The notes under the pieces: model-generated
The model's input: only the letters and a program-made list of their open reading frames with translations
Databases searched by the model: none
What the model was told of the DNA's origin: nothing
Part shown: piece by piece, positions 43,764-51,459 of the stretch
Layout: the number at the start of each line of letters is the position of its first letter
How positions within the stretch are numbered: the stretch's first letter is position 1
Origin: Bordetella parapertussis
GTDB lineage: Bacteria > Pseudomonadota > Gammaproteobacteria > Burkholderiales > Burkholderiaceae_B
Direction of reading: 5' to 3'
Assembly (NCBI GenBank): GCA_945895265.1
Contig: CAMDEF010000026.1
Coordinates: forward strand, 1 to 52,135
DNA: 52,135 bases
Position numbers and translations under genes: made by a program

Positions 43764-44491
43764 CAGCACCGTGGAAGTTAACCCTCGACAATGCATTACT
43801 AACTCGCAATGTGGATGTTTGGACAACCACACAACTGCTTGGTCAGGCCATGCTTGATCCAAACCCACCTTCAAAGCCAAGTTTTAATCGCTGGGTCGAC
43901 GAGGCAGTCGAATCCGGCAAGCTACAACGGGTGCGTCGCGGCGTCTTTCTGAACTCGATGGGAAACCGCCGAGTTCACGCAGCAGCGGCCTCAACTTGCA
44001 TTCGACGCAACGCCGTGCCTAGCTTGTCATGGGTGCTTGAGCAAGATTGGCTGCTTAATAATTTTGGAGACGTTGTTACCTGTACAGTGCCGATGGCGCC
44101 GGGTATCAATCTTATTAATGTTGCGTCAGTCAAAACCGAGCTCGGTTCGTTTCGCTTTCACACCTTGCCTAGGCGCATTCACGAACCAGATGCTCTGCCA
44201 GTCGAAGACTGGCGCGACAACCGTTTTGATTACCCGCGCGCGACCCCCGAAAAGGCCTTCGCTGATTGGCTGTATCTTGCGCGATCGCCGCGAAGCCGAC
44301 TTAAACACCCTCCCTACGACCTTGAGTTTGCTCAACTGAATAAAAAGCGACTAGCTCGAATTATCAAAGCGCTAAGCCTCGAAGATGTCTATCAAGAGTG
44401 GGTCGAGAAAAAAAACCAATATGATCAAGATCCCGATGTTATTGCCAACGACTACACCGGAGAGGTGCCGAGGGTTAAGAAACCGAGCTAA
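43760..44491 (+). CDS. AbiEi-like antitoxin / regulator
   Basis: A 243-residue protein starting in an ATGA overlap with the AbiEii-like gene. The N-terminal 70 residues look like a winged helix (FNRWVDEAVESGKLQRVRRG followed by VFLN), as in AbiEi antitoxins. The rest resembles the AbiEi C-terminal domain, including RATPEKAFADWLYLARSPRS. Predicted to neutralise the nucleotidyltransferase and possibly bind its promoter. The basic C-terminus (NKKRLARIIKAL) fits nucleic-acid contact. It ends 45 bp before the polysaccharide initiator gene. The module could defend against phage, as AbiE does, by inference only. Confidence 0.75.
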   Translation: MTAPWKLTLDNALLTRNVDVWTTTQLLGQAMLDPNPPSKPSFNRWVDEAVESGKLQRVRRGVFLNSMGNRRVHAAAASTCIRRNAVPSLSWVLEQDWLLNNFGDVVTCTVPMAPGINLINVASVKTELGSFRFHTLPRRIHEPDALPVEDWRDNRFDYPRATPEKAFADWLYLARSPRSRLKHPPYDLEFAQLNKKRLARIIKALSLEDVYQEWVEKKNQYDQDPDVIANDYTGEVPRVKKPS

Positions 44492-44536
44492 GGGTAAAAT
44501 CCCCTCAATAACTAAAAGTTAAAGGTCTGGCCCTGC

Positions 44537-45640
44537 ATGGCCTATGTCTTAAGCGCTTTTCTGGTGTCTTTAGTGGTCTCACTGTTTCTAGTGAGGCAAG
44601 CCCGTTTGCGCCCGCGCTTTGGGGTTGATTCTGACACGACTGGGGTGCAAAAGTATCACGCCAATCCTGTCCCACGCGTGGGCGGTATCTCGATTTTATT
44701 AGGCATGATCCCCGTGTGCGCCATTGCTTACGAGCGCGACCCTGAGATTTTGCGTGATTTGCTGGTGTTGTTTGCCTGCGCCATGCCGGTGTTTTTGGGT
44801 GGGTTATGTGAAGACCTGTTCAGAAACGCTCGCGTCTTGGTCAGGTTGTTGCTCGCGATCGTCAGCGGTGCCTTGGTGTACTGGTGGTTTGGGGCTGCGG
44901 TCACCCGCATTGACGTCATCGGCTTTGATTCGCTGCTAAAAATCGCCGCCGTCTCAATGGTGTTTACCTCATTCACCATCGCCGGCGCAGCCAACGCGAT
45001 CAACATTATCGATGGTTATAACGGCTTGGCAGCTGTGGTATCAGCCATGATTCTGGCCGGTTTAGGCTACGTTGCCTTTTACCTCGGCGATCGCCTGATT
45101 TTGGTCGCCGCGGTGGGTATGTTGGGTGCGATTGCTGGATTTTTGATCTGGAACTATCCCCGCGGTCTGATCTTTTTAGGCGATGGTGGGGCCTACTTTA
45201 TTGGCTTCATGATCGGCACCTTGTCGGTCGTGATGCTGGCGCGCCACCCGCAAGTGTCGGCCTGGTTTCCATTATTACTGTGCATTTACCCCGTGTTTGA
45301 AACCCTGTTTTCAATCTACCGTAAAAAATTCGTACGCGGCAAATCGCCGGGCGCCCCCGATGGCGTGCATCTGCACATGCTGGTTTACAAGCGCCTGGTG
45401 CGCTGGGCCGTTGGCTCAACCGAGGCTCACCTCATTACCGAACGCAACGCCATGACCTCGCCCTACCTGTGGGTGTTGTCTTCACTGGCAATCATCCCAG
45501 CCGTATTATTTTGGCAGCACGAGATCCCGCTGATCATTTGCACCATCTTGTTTGCCACCAGTTACGTGATTTTGTACCGCACTCTGGTGCTGTTCAGAAT
45601 GCCAAAGTGGATGGTTTTACAAAAGAAACGGCGTCGCTAA
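44537..45640 (+). CDS. MraY/WecA-family polyprenyl-phosphate sugar-1-phosphate transferase
   Basis: A 367-residue membrane enzyme with about 10-11 helices that starts glycan assembly on undecaprenyl phosphate. Family motifs: NPVPRVGGISILLG (about 36-49), NAINIIDGYNGLAAVVS (catalytic Asp region, about 154-170), LIFLGDGGAYFIGF (metal Asp) and the His loop PDGVHLHMLVYKR. It resembles WecA/WbpL rather than MraY because no cell-wall cluster is nearby. Stop and next start abut (TAAATG), so it is co-translated with the GT4 gene. Confidence 0.9.
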   Translation: MAYVLSAFLVSLVVSLFLVRQARLRPRFGVDSDTTGVQKYHANPVPRVGGISILLGMIPVCAIAYERDPEILRDLLVLFACAMPVFLGGLCEDLFRNARVLVRLLLAIVSGALVYWWFGAAVTRIDVIGFDSLLKIAAVSMVFTSFTIAGAANAINIIDGYNGLAAVVSAMILAGLGYVAFYLGDRLILVAAVGMLGAIAGFLIWNYPRGLIFLGDGGAYFIGFMIGTLSVVMLARHPQVSAWFPLLLCIYPVFETLFSIYRKKFVRGKSPGAPDGVHLHMLVYKRLVRWAVGSTEAHLITERNAMTSPYLWVLSSLAIIPAVLFWQHEIPLIICTILFATSYVILYRTLVLFRMPKWMVLQKKRRR

Positions 45641-46771
45641 ATGCGGGTGCTGCACGTCTTAAAGACGTTTTTTCCGGATACCTATGGTGGCATCGAGCAG
45701 GTGGTCCATACCATCGCCAGCCACACGACGCCGCTAGGTGTTGAAAATAAAGTGTTAGTGCTTACTCCCGGCAAGCCTCGCACAGATATTTCACCTGAAG
45801 GATATCAAATCGTCCGCTACAAGCGTGATTTGTATGTGGCTTCGACGGGGTTTTCAGTCAGTTTGCTGGCAAACTTTAAAAAAGAAACCGCCTGGGCCGA
45901 TGTCCTGCATATGCATTTTCCGTGGCCGTATGCTGATCTTTGCTACGTGCTGTCGGGCATTAAAAAGCCAAGCCTGATCAGCTACCACTCTGATGTGGTG
46001 AACCAGGTGCAGCTCAATAAGCTTTACGCCCCGCTGCGTGATTTTTATCTGGGCAAGATGAGCAAGATTTATGCTGCCTCGCCCGGCATCATGCAATCAA
46101 GCCCCGTGCTGCAAAAGCACAAAGATAAGGTTCGCCTGATCACCTACGGCATCCAGCACTTTGAGGCGCACGCCGAAACCGACCCCGAAGTACTAGCCTG
46201 GCGCACACAGTTTGGCCCACGGTTCTTTTTGTTTTTGGGGGCGCTGCGCTATTACAAAGGCTTACACGTTTTACTTGAGGCCTTAAAAGGCCGCGACTAC
46301 CCCACCGTGATTGTTGGCCGCGGCGATCAGCACGACGCTTTGGTTGCACAGGCCAAGCAGCTAGGTTTAACCAACCTGCACTTTGTGCCTGAAGTCACTA
46401 ACGACGAAAAACGCAGCCTGATGCGCGCCGCCTATGGATTTGTTTTCCCATCGCATATGCCTTCAGAAGCCTTTGGCATCGTGTTGGCTGAAGCCGCCCA
46501 GCAGGGCACGCCGATGATTACCTGCGAGATCGGTACAGGTACTAGTTACGTCAATCTGGATGGCGTCACAGGCTTGGTGGTGCCGCCTTCTGATGCGCAA
46601 AGTTTTGGGCAGGCTTTGGATACGTTTTGGCAGCAGCCAGAGCAGGTGCAGATGTGGGGCCAACAGGCGCTGGTCAGGTACCAAGAGACCTTCAAGGCCG
46701 AGACCATGGCGCAGAAATATATGGCGGCTTATGGTGAGTTGTTGGCCGCGCCAGATCAGTCTCGTATTTGA
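45641..46771 (+). CDS. Glycosyltransferase family 4 (WbpZ-like)
   Basis: A 376-residue GT-B fold glycosyltransferase. The opening MRVLHVLKTFFPDTYGGIEQ matches WbpZ-like enzymes of D-rhamnan (A-band) synthesis as I recall them. The donor site lies in FLFLGALRYYKGLHVLLEAL and the EX7E motif in FPSHMPSEAFGIVLAEAAQQ (about 268-287). It probably adds an early sugar to the lipid-linked primer made by the preceding gene. The 3' end is followed by 149 bp and then a toxin-antitoxin-like module that separates it from the remaining glycan genes. Confidence 0.9.
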   Translation: MRVLHVLKTFFPDTYGGIEQVVHTIASHTTPLGVENKVLVLTPGKPRTDISPEGYQIVRYKRDLYVASTGFSVSLLANFKKETAWADVLHMHFPWPYADLCYVLSGIKKPSLISYHSDVVNQVQLNKLYAPLRDFYLGKMSKIYAASPGIMQSSPVLQKHKDKVRLITYGIQHFEAHAETDPEVLAWRTQFGPRFFLFLGALRYYKGLHVLLEALKGRDYPTVIVGRGDQHDALVAQAKQLGLTNLHFVPEVTNDEKRSLMRAAYGFVFPSHMPSEAFGIVLAEAAQQGTPMITCEIGTGTSYVNLDGVTGLVVPPSDAQSFGQALDTFWQQPEQVQMWGQQALVRYQETFKAETMAQKYMAAYGELLAAPDQSRI

Positions 46772-46864
46772 ACTTAACTCAGCCCAAGCCTGCAGCGCGC
46801 CTCGGCCACAGCCTGTACGAACGGCAGCCGACTTACTCCGGCTTGATGCATGACCTAAGTCGAG

Positions 46865-46906
46865 TTGGTTTAAAAAAATGTTAAAATTAACAAACTTTTA
46901 AACCAA
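46865..46906. promoter_or_regulatory. Nested palindrome before the XRE-ImmA gene
   Basis: A 42-bp dyad centred at 46885.5: outer 11-bp perfect arms 46865-46875 and 46896-46906 (GGTTTAAAA/TTTTAAACC core) and inner TGTTAA/TTAACA (46879-46884, 46887-46892). It is AT-rich, ends 14 bp before the TTG start and likely overlaps the promoter, as expected for self-repression by the XRE domain. Confidence 0.75.
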
Positions 46907-46920
46907 TTGCGAGAGCCCTT

Positions 46921-48012
46921 TTGTCTAGCAACACCAATGTTGGTCAGCGCATTTATCAAGCCCGACTTGCCGCTGGCTTAACACTCGCGGGCCTGGGCGC
47001 GGCCATTGGCGTGACGCACACAGCCATTCAAAAGTTTGAAAAGGGCTTGCTCATCCCTTCGTCAGCGCAGTTGCTTAAGCTTGCTCAGGCTTGTGGCATT
47101 CGGACAGAGTATTTTTTTCGAACAAGCCAAATTAGCCTCCAACAACCTCAGTTTCGTAAACACTCGAGTTTTGGCCAGGCCGCACAACAGGCGCTCGTGA
47201 TTAAAGTATTGAATCAAGTCGAAAAGCGAGCTGAGTTGTTGGCCGCTTACGCACAATCGCCCTTGCCCGTGTTTAAACTCGTTGCTGGCCTGCCTCGCCA
47301 CATCACAGATTTTGGCCAAATAGAGGCCGTGGCTACACAATTGCGCTCGGCTTGGCGCTTGGGTATGCAGCCAATCGTGGATCTCACCGCCATCCTTGAA
47401 AGTCAAGGCGTGCTTGTCATTCTGGTTGATGAAGAGCATGTCGGCTTTTCAGGTTTAACAGCAACCGCGCAAACGACTGATGGTCATACGTATCCGATTA
47501 TTGCGATCTCTACCAAGTGGCCAGGCGATCGACAGCGCTTTACCTTAGCGCACGAGCTTGCCCATCTTGTATTTGCTAGCCGCCTTGATGCTTCCCTCAA
47601 TCAAGAAAAAGCTTGTGACCGCTTTGCCGGAGCATTTCTTGCACCTCGCGAAACGGTGCTGACTTTGTTGGGCGCGCGTCGCCACGAAATCGAATGGCAA
47701 GAGATCTATGCCCTGAAACACGAATTTGGCTTATCGATGCTGGCCTGGCTTTGCCGCGCCAAACAATGCGAAATCATTTCAGATGCCACCTATCTTGCAA
47801 TGCTCAAAACGTTTACCGCAAAGGGTTGGCGTAAACAAGAGCCAGGTCAACAGATCGCCCAAGAGGCCTCGCATTTGTTTCAGCACTTGGTGTACAGAGC
47901 CTTGGGCGAAAGATACATCACCGATGCCAAAGCCGCAGAATTATTGGGTATACCGTTGATGGCGTTTCACAAACAAAGACAGTTAGAACAAGTCGATGCT
48001 TCTGTTAATTAG
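46921..48012 (+). CDS. XRE-HTH / ImmA-IrrE metallopeptidase fusion (antitoxin-like)
   Basis: A 363-residue protein with a TTG start. Residues 6-65 are an XRE helix-turn-helix (GLTLAGLGAAIGVTHTAIQK, then FEKG). From about 150 an ImmA/IrrE (COG2856) peptidase domain carries HELAH at 211-215 and a third zinc ligand near E229 (NQEKACDRFAGAFLAP). The C-terminal 80 residues hold another possible HTH (ITDAKAAELLGIPLMAFHKQ). Such proteins act as phage-type repressor proteases and as antitoxins of PIN and other toxins. The PIN gene begins inside its 3' end (17-bp overlap). A palindrome directly upstream suggests self-control. Confidence 0.9.
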   Translation: MSSNTNVGQRIYQARLAAGLTLAGLGAAIGVTHTAIQKFEKGLLIPSSAQLLKLAQACGIRTEYFFRTSQISLQQPQFRKHSSFGQAAQQALVIKVLNQVEKRAELLAAYAQSPLPVFKLVAGLPRHITDFGQIEAVATQLRSAWRLGMQPIVDLTAILESQGVLVILVDEEHVGFSGLTATAQTTDGHTYPIIAISTKWPGDRQRFTLAHELAHLVFASRLDASLNQEKACDRFAGAFLAPRETVLTLLGARRHEIEWQEIYALKHEFGLSMLAWLCRAKQCEIISDATYLAMLKTFTAKGWRKQEPGQQIAQEASHLFQHLVYRALGERYITDAKAAELLGIPLMAFHKQRQLEQVDASVN

Positions 48013-48493
48013 TGATGCAAATATCCTAATTGACGTTGAGGCGGCAGAATTACTCGAAACCTTGTTCAAGTTGCCATATCAGTTTGCGATTCCGGATATC
48101 TTGTACGTCGAAGAAATCGAACCTAGCACGCCAGGCTTGGAACGGCTTGGGCTCAATGTGCTAGAGGTACGGCCAGACTTTATGTCGTATGCACTAAGCC
48201 TTTATGAACTTTACGGCAACAAGCCGAGCCATAACGATTATCTGGCTTTGGCACTTGCAAAGCAGCAAGACGCAGCATTACTTACCGGCGACCATAATTT
48301 AAAGATAGTCGCGCAAAAAGAGTCAGTTCAAGTCATGGGAACAATTTGGCTCTTGGTCGCAATGGTCAAGAATGGGTTGCTTAGCGTAAAAAAAGCCCTT
48401 GAAGCGCTAAAAAAAATGAAGCAACGCAGTCGTCGGCTCCCGTGGGCTGAGGCAGAACAATTGTTGCTATCGCTGAACAAAAAAGGTGGATGA
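47996..48493 (+). CDS. PIN-domain toxin-like protein
   Basis: A 165-residue PIN-like protein, presumed RNase. Acidic positions: D7 (LISDANILID), E39/E40 (YVEEIE), D81 (SHNDYLALALAKQ) and D99 (LLTGDHNLK), matching the four-acid PIN site. The C-terminal 45 residues are Lys/Leu-rich and helical. It overlaps the XRE-ImmA gene by 17 bp, which signals coupled expression and a toxin-antitoxin relationship. It resembles DUF3368-type PIN proteins. Confidence 0.85.
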   Translation: MLLLISDANILIDVEAAELLETLFKLPYQFAIPDILYVEEIEPSTPGLERLGLNVLEVRPDFMSYALSLYELYGNKPSHNDYLALALAKQQDAALLTGDHNLKIVAQKESVQVMGTIWLLVAMVKNGLLSVKKALEALKKMKQRSRRLPWAEAEQLLLSLNKKGG

Positions 48494-48531
48494 TAAAGAT
48501 TTGATCAGCTGCAGGGGTGCTTCAAACTCTG

Positions 48532-48780
48532 TCACGTGCGCACGAGCCTGCCTTTATAAATCAATTTGCCAGTGCTGAGTGTGGCTCTATGCAAAATCAA
48601 ATCTTCTAAAGGTGTGAGGTCTCTGCTAACAATTTCACCGTTCGGCCTTGTATCAGGCGTTGTGTTTGAAGTCTTAAAAAAAGGCTCGTTAGTGCAACTG
48701 GGAGTATGTAGATGTGTGTCGGCCACGCTGAAAGATTCGACGGTGGGGTGAGCCATCAACGAGGTATCTAAAGTATTCAT
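48532..48780 (-). CDS. Small hypothetical protein
   Basis: An 82-residue ORF convergent with the PIN gene (38 bp apart). The sequence is polar with Thr/Pro-rich stretches and a charged C-terminus (STGKLIYKGRLVRT). There is no recognised domain, no clear ribosome site and no membrane segment. It may be a small accessory gene or chance; nothing on the other strand looks more protein-like. Confidence 0.35.
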   Translation of the reverse strand: MNTLDTSLMAHPTVESFSVADTHLHTPSCTNEPFFKTSNTTPDTRPNGEIVSRDLTPLEDLILHRATLSTGKLIYKGRLVRT

Positions 48781-48880
48781 TTCACAAGTGCCTGAGAGTT
48801 TGATTTGCAGTTTAAAAGCTGGACAGAATTTTACTCAGAGAACGAACATCTTGAATGATAACGGTGAGACGAAAATGTCC

Positions 48881-48905
48881 TTGTTACAAAGCCCCCTTGT
48901 AACAA
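48881..48905. promoter_or_regulatory. Inverted repeat upstream of the HEPN module
   Basis: Perfect 9-bp arms TTGTTACAA (48881-48889) and TTGTAACAA (48897-48905) around a C-rich 7-nt loop, 109 bp before the predicted start at 49015. Placed to act as operator or leader hairpin of the two-gene HEPN unit. Confidence 0.55.
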
Positions 48906-49014
48906 AGTGTAAAAGTTAGCGTTCTGCCTCCTCACGCCATTGAAGTCCTTCGTCGAATATGTTTCACTGCGTCTCCCCGCCGCAATGGTGACTCGCGTTC
49001 AGCATCCACACCCT

Positions 49015-49791
49015 ATGTCGACTCAACCTCAAACCCAGTGCTCACAACTTCTTTCTCAAGTTAACGCGCGCGTCAAAGCTGGCGGGCCGTATCTTGACTC
49101 AACTAGCTTTGAAGTGCGTCGCTTAATTTGTGAGGCGCAAAAAATCACGGGTGATGCGTATCAAGCGATCGAACGTTTTATTACCTTGGGTGCCATCCAT
49201 CACCTTTGCGGCAACGAAGCTGAGATGCGGAATAACTTTTCTTGCGCCGCCAAACTAGATCGCTCACCGCGCACGGCCGCATCCTATTGCGCGGCCTTGA
49301 TCAACATGGGCTTCATTTCTGAAGCACAAAAAGAGTTTGCTAAGGCTGCTCGCCCAGAGTTGGGTTGGCTGACGAGTATCGATAGCCTTGGTTTTTGGTC
49401 GATGGCGATTTCGCCACTAAACGACTTTTATGCAGCGGCGCAGAGTATGAAAATTGCCGAGCTGTCAGCAAAACATGTTGAAGACGCCAAACGGATTAAA
49501 AAGATTTTTCAAGAAGCTAATGTCACCGATGAAATAGTCGGTCAAATGCTTGACGATGCGGGCGAAATTTTGCGTGAGCGCCGTTTAATGTGCTGCGAGC
49601 ATTTCGAAAAGGATCTATATATCTATGACGGCCCATACGATGAGCACTTTGTTTCCATAAGATGGAGGGTGCCCGTATTTGTGGATGAGGCGTCAGATAT
49701 GAGCTTTGAGTTCATTAACCGCATCATCGACCGCTTCGAAAAAATGCCGGCGTGCATCGGCTTCAGTTTTACAGGAGCCCAGCGCCGATGA
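49015..49791 (+). CDS. Uncharacterised helical-repeat protein, partner of HEPN protein
   Basis: A 258-residue protein I do not recognise. Residues about 45-115 look like TPR-type helical pairs (AIERFITLGAIHHLCGNEAE, then AASYCAALINMGFISEAQKE followed by FAKAA). Residues 135-190 are helical. The last 65 residues contain LYIYDGPYDEHFVSIRWRVP and appear to be a small alpha/beta domain. The ATG at 49015 is chosen for the protein-like N-terminus; a TTG at 48940-48941 would extend it by 25 residues. The HEPN gene starts in its stop codon (ATGA), so the two almost certainly function together. Possible roles: antitoxin or sensor for the HEPN protein (inference). Confidence 0.7.
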   Translation: MSTQPQTQCSQLLSQVNARVKAGGPYLDSTSFEVRRLICEAQKITGDAYQAIERFITLGAIHHLCGNEAEMRNNFSCAAKLDRSPRTAASYCAALINMGFISEAQKEFAKAARPELGWLTSIDSLGFWSMAISPLNDFYAAAQSMKIAELSAKHVEDAKRIKKIFQEANVTDEIVGQMLDDAGEILRERRLMCCEHFEKDLYIYDGPYDEHFVSIRWRVPVFVDEASDMSFEFINRIIDRFEKMPACIGFSFTGAQRR

Positions 49792-50231
49792 GCATTACTC
49801 CGAAGCAGTTACTCGAGTTCTCGCAAGCTTTGAATACGGTCAATGCAAGCGAGGTCGCAAGGCGTTGTGCCATCGGGCGCTCCTATTACGCGGCATTTCA
49901 TTTGGCGAAAGAATTTCATGCGACGCTAAGTCAACCTGGTAGAGTTGTTAGTAGTCGCGCTGGTGTCCATGAAAAGTTGTATCAACGGCTTGAAAATCCG
50001 ACCATTAGTCGAGCTGACCCCAGGCACCTCATTTCAAGGCGAGTCGCTGCGATTGCCAGACAAATCAAAAACGCGAGAACAAAGGCTGACTACGAGCTAG
50101 GGCTAACGGTTGATCTTGAAATGGCTGACGAGGCGATCGACCATACTTTAAAATTGAAAGCACTCGTCGAATCGCACGGTAAGGCGACCCTTAGCGCCCT
50201 AAAACCTCTTGATACACACCAACCGTCGTAG
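49788..50231 (+). CDS. HEPN-domain protein (toxin-like)
   Basis: A 147-residue all-helical protein with HEPN features: GRSYYAAFHLAKEFH at 30-44 provides the RX6H-type RNase motif (R31...H38), and ARTKADYELG (96-105) is the second conserved HEPN block. Family members are RNases in toxin-antitoxin and phage-defence systems, or nucleotide-modified partners of MNT proteins. It is coupled by ATGA to the upstream helical-repeat gene. Its 3' end overlaps the convergent glycosyltransferase gene by 41 bp, so its last 13 residues (SALKPLDTHQPS) are read from sequence that also encodes the glycosyltransferase C-terminus. Confidence 0.8.
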   Translation: MSITPKQLLEFSQALNTVNASEVARRCAIGRSYYAAFHLAKEFHATLSQPGRVVSSRAGVHEKLYQRLENPTISRADPRHLISRRVAAIARQIKNARTKADYELGLTVDLEMADEAIDHTLKLKALVESHGKATLSALKPLDTHQPS

Positions 50232-51459
50232 CCGCACACGCTTGCCAGTTAAACGACTGAGCTCTTACCAACCCGCGCTGCTTCAGATCATTCGCCAAGG
50301 CTTCATCACCAATCACGCGCGTCATTGCTGCGCTTAACGCGGCAATATCTAGCGGATCAACTGTTAATGCAGCATCACCGGTCACTTCAGGCAAAGACGT
50401 AGTGTTAGAAGTCACCACCGGCACCTGAGCGGCAAAGGCTTCAAGCACCGGCAAGCCAAAGCCTTCTGCTAACGAGGCAAACACCAGTGCGCTGGCTGAT
50501 TTCACAACGGCTAATAAATCGGCCTCTGGTACATGCTGCAACCAACGCACAGCGCCTGAGCTTGTGTCTTCATCAATCATTTTCAAAACGGCTTCGCACT
50601 TCCAGCCCGCACGGCCAACAATCACGAGTGGTACGCGTTGACGTTCAGTTAGCGGCATCGAACGATGCGCCAAAATCGCGCCTTCGATATTTTTGCGAGG
50701 CTGCAAAGTGCCAACAGAAATAAAGAAGTGCTCGGGCAACGCGTAGCGCGCGCGCACTTGCGCAAACTCTGCGGCAGGAACTTCACGAAACCAACGCTTG
50801 TCGACCCCTAGTGGGATCACGCTAATCTTGTTGAGTGAGATCCCTGTCCATTTTGCGAGTTCAAGTTTTGAGTATTCAGAAATCGTAATGATCTGGTCGG
50901 CCCAGTGTGCGGCTCGAACCCAAAGTGCGTTTTTTAAACCACGATGCTTGCCGCGTGACCAGTGGGGGTGCGACAACGGGATTGCATCCATCAACGTGGC
51001 CACTAACGGCACGGGGCTGCATTTTGGTACGTAATGATCGGTGGCGTGAATCAGGTCAACTTTTTGGTTTAAGCGATTGATGCCAAAAAAGTTCAAGCCT
51101 ATTGCTGCTGACCACGCTGCGTTTAGCGGATAACGACCGAGCGTGATGCCCGATCTGTCAGCAGAATCGGCCGCGCTGCGCTTTGTCTCGAGCGCCGGTG
51201 CGTCTAGATTGCGATTGGATGACAAGCCACTTTCGTCATCGATTTCCGTCTGCTCTGAAGGTGCGCTGCGTGCGGCGCGATCCAACTCACGTAAAACCTC
51301 ACCCGCCACCGCCTGCCCAAAAGCAAACGGTACCAACGACAAATCATCGCGCAGACTAAACTGGCGCAACATTTCAAGGGTGTAGTTACCGATGCCATCA
51401 GAGCCGCCCCCTGCAATACCTTTGCATAGGGCTGTCACACCGAACCCCACGCGCATCAT
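50191..51459 (-). CDS. Glycosyltransferase family 4 (WbpY/WbpX-like)
   Basis: A 422-residue GT-B glycosyltransferase. The opening VGFGVTALCKGIAGGGSDGI with GNYTLEML, and the donor block FISVGTLQPRKNIEGAILAH and FASLAEGFGLPVLEAFAAQV (EX7E), are typical of mannosyl/rhamnosyl transferases; WbpY-like enzymes of A-band synthesis share this layout as I recall. Residues 55-100 hold a charged insertion (Ser/Asp/Arg-rich) not needed for the fold. The start overlaps the stop of the epimerase gene by an ATGA junction. The end overlaps the HEPN gene. Confidence 0.9.
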   Translation of the reverse strand: MMRVGFGVTALCKGIAGGGSDGIGNYTLEMLRQFSLRDDLSLVPFAFGQAVAGEVLRELDRAARSAPSEQTEIDDESGLSSNRNLDAPALETKRSAADSADRSGITLGRYPLNAAWSAAIGLNFFGINRLNQKVDLIHATDHYVPKCSPVPLVATLMDAIPLSHPHWSRGKHRGLKNALWVRAAHWADQIITISEYSKLELAKWTGISLNKISVIPLGVDKRWFREVPAAEFAQVRARYALPEHFFISVGTLQPRKNIEGAILAHRSMPLTERQRVPLVIVGRAGWKCEAVLKMIDEDTSSGAVRWLQHVPEADLLAVVKSASALVFASLAEGFGLPVLEAFAAQVPVVTSNTTSLPEVTGDAALTVDPLDIAALSAAMTRVIGDEALANDLKQRGLVRAQSFNWQACAATTVGVYQEVLGR

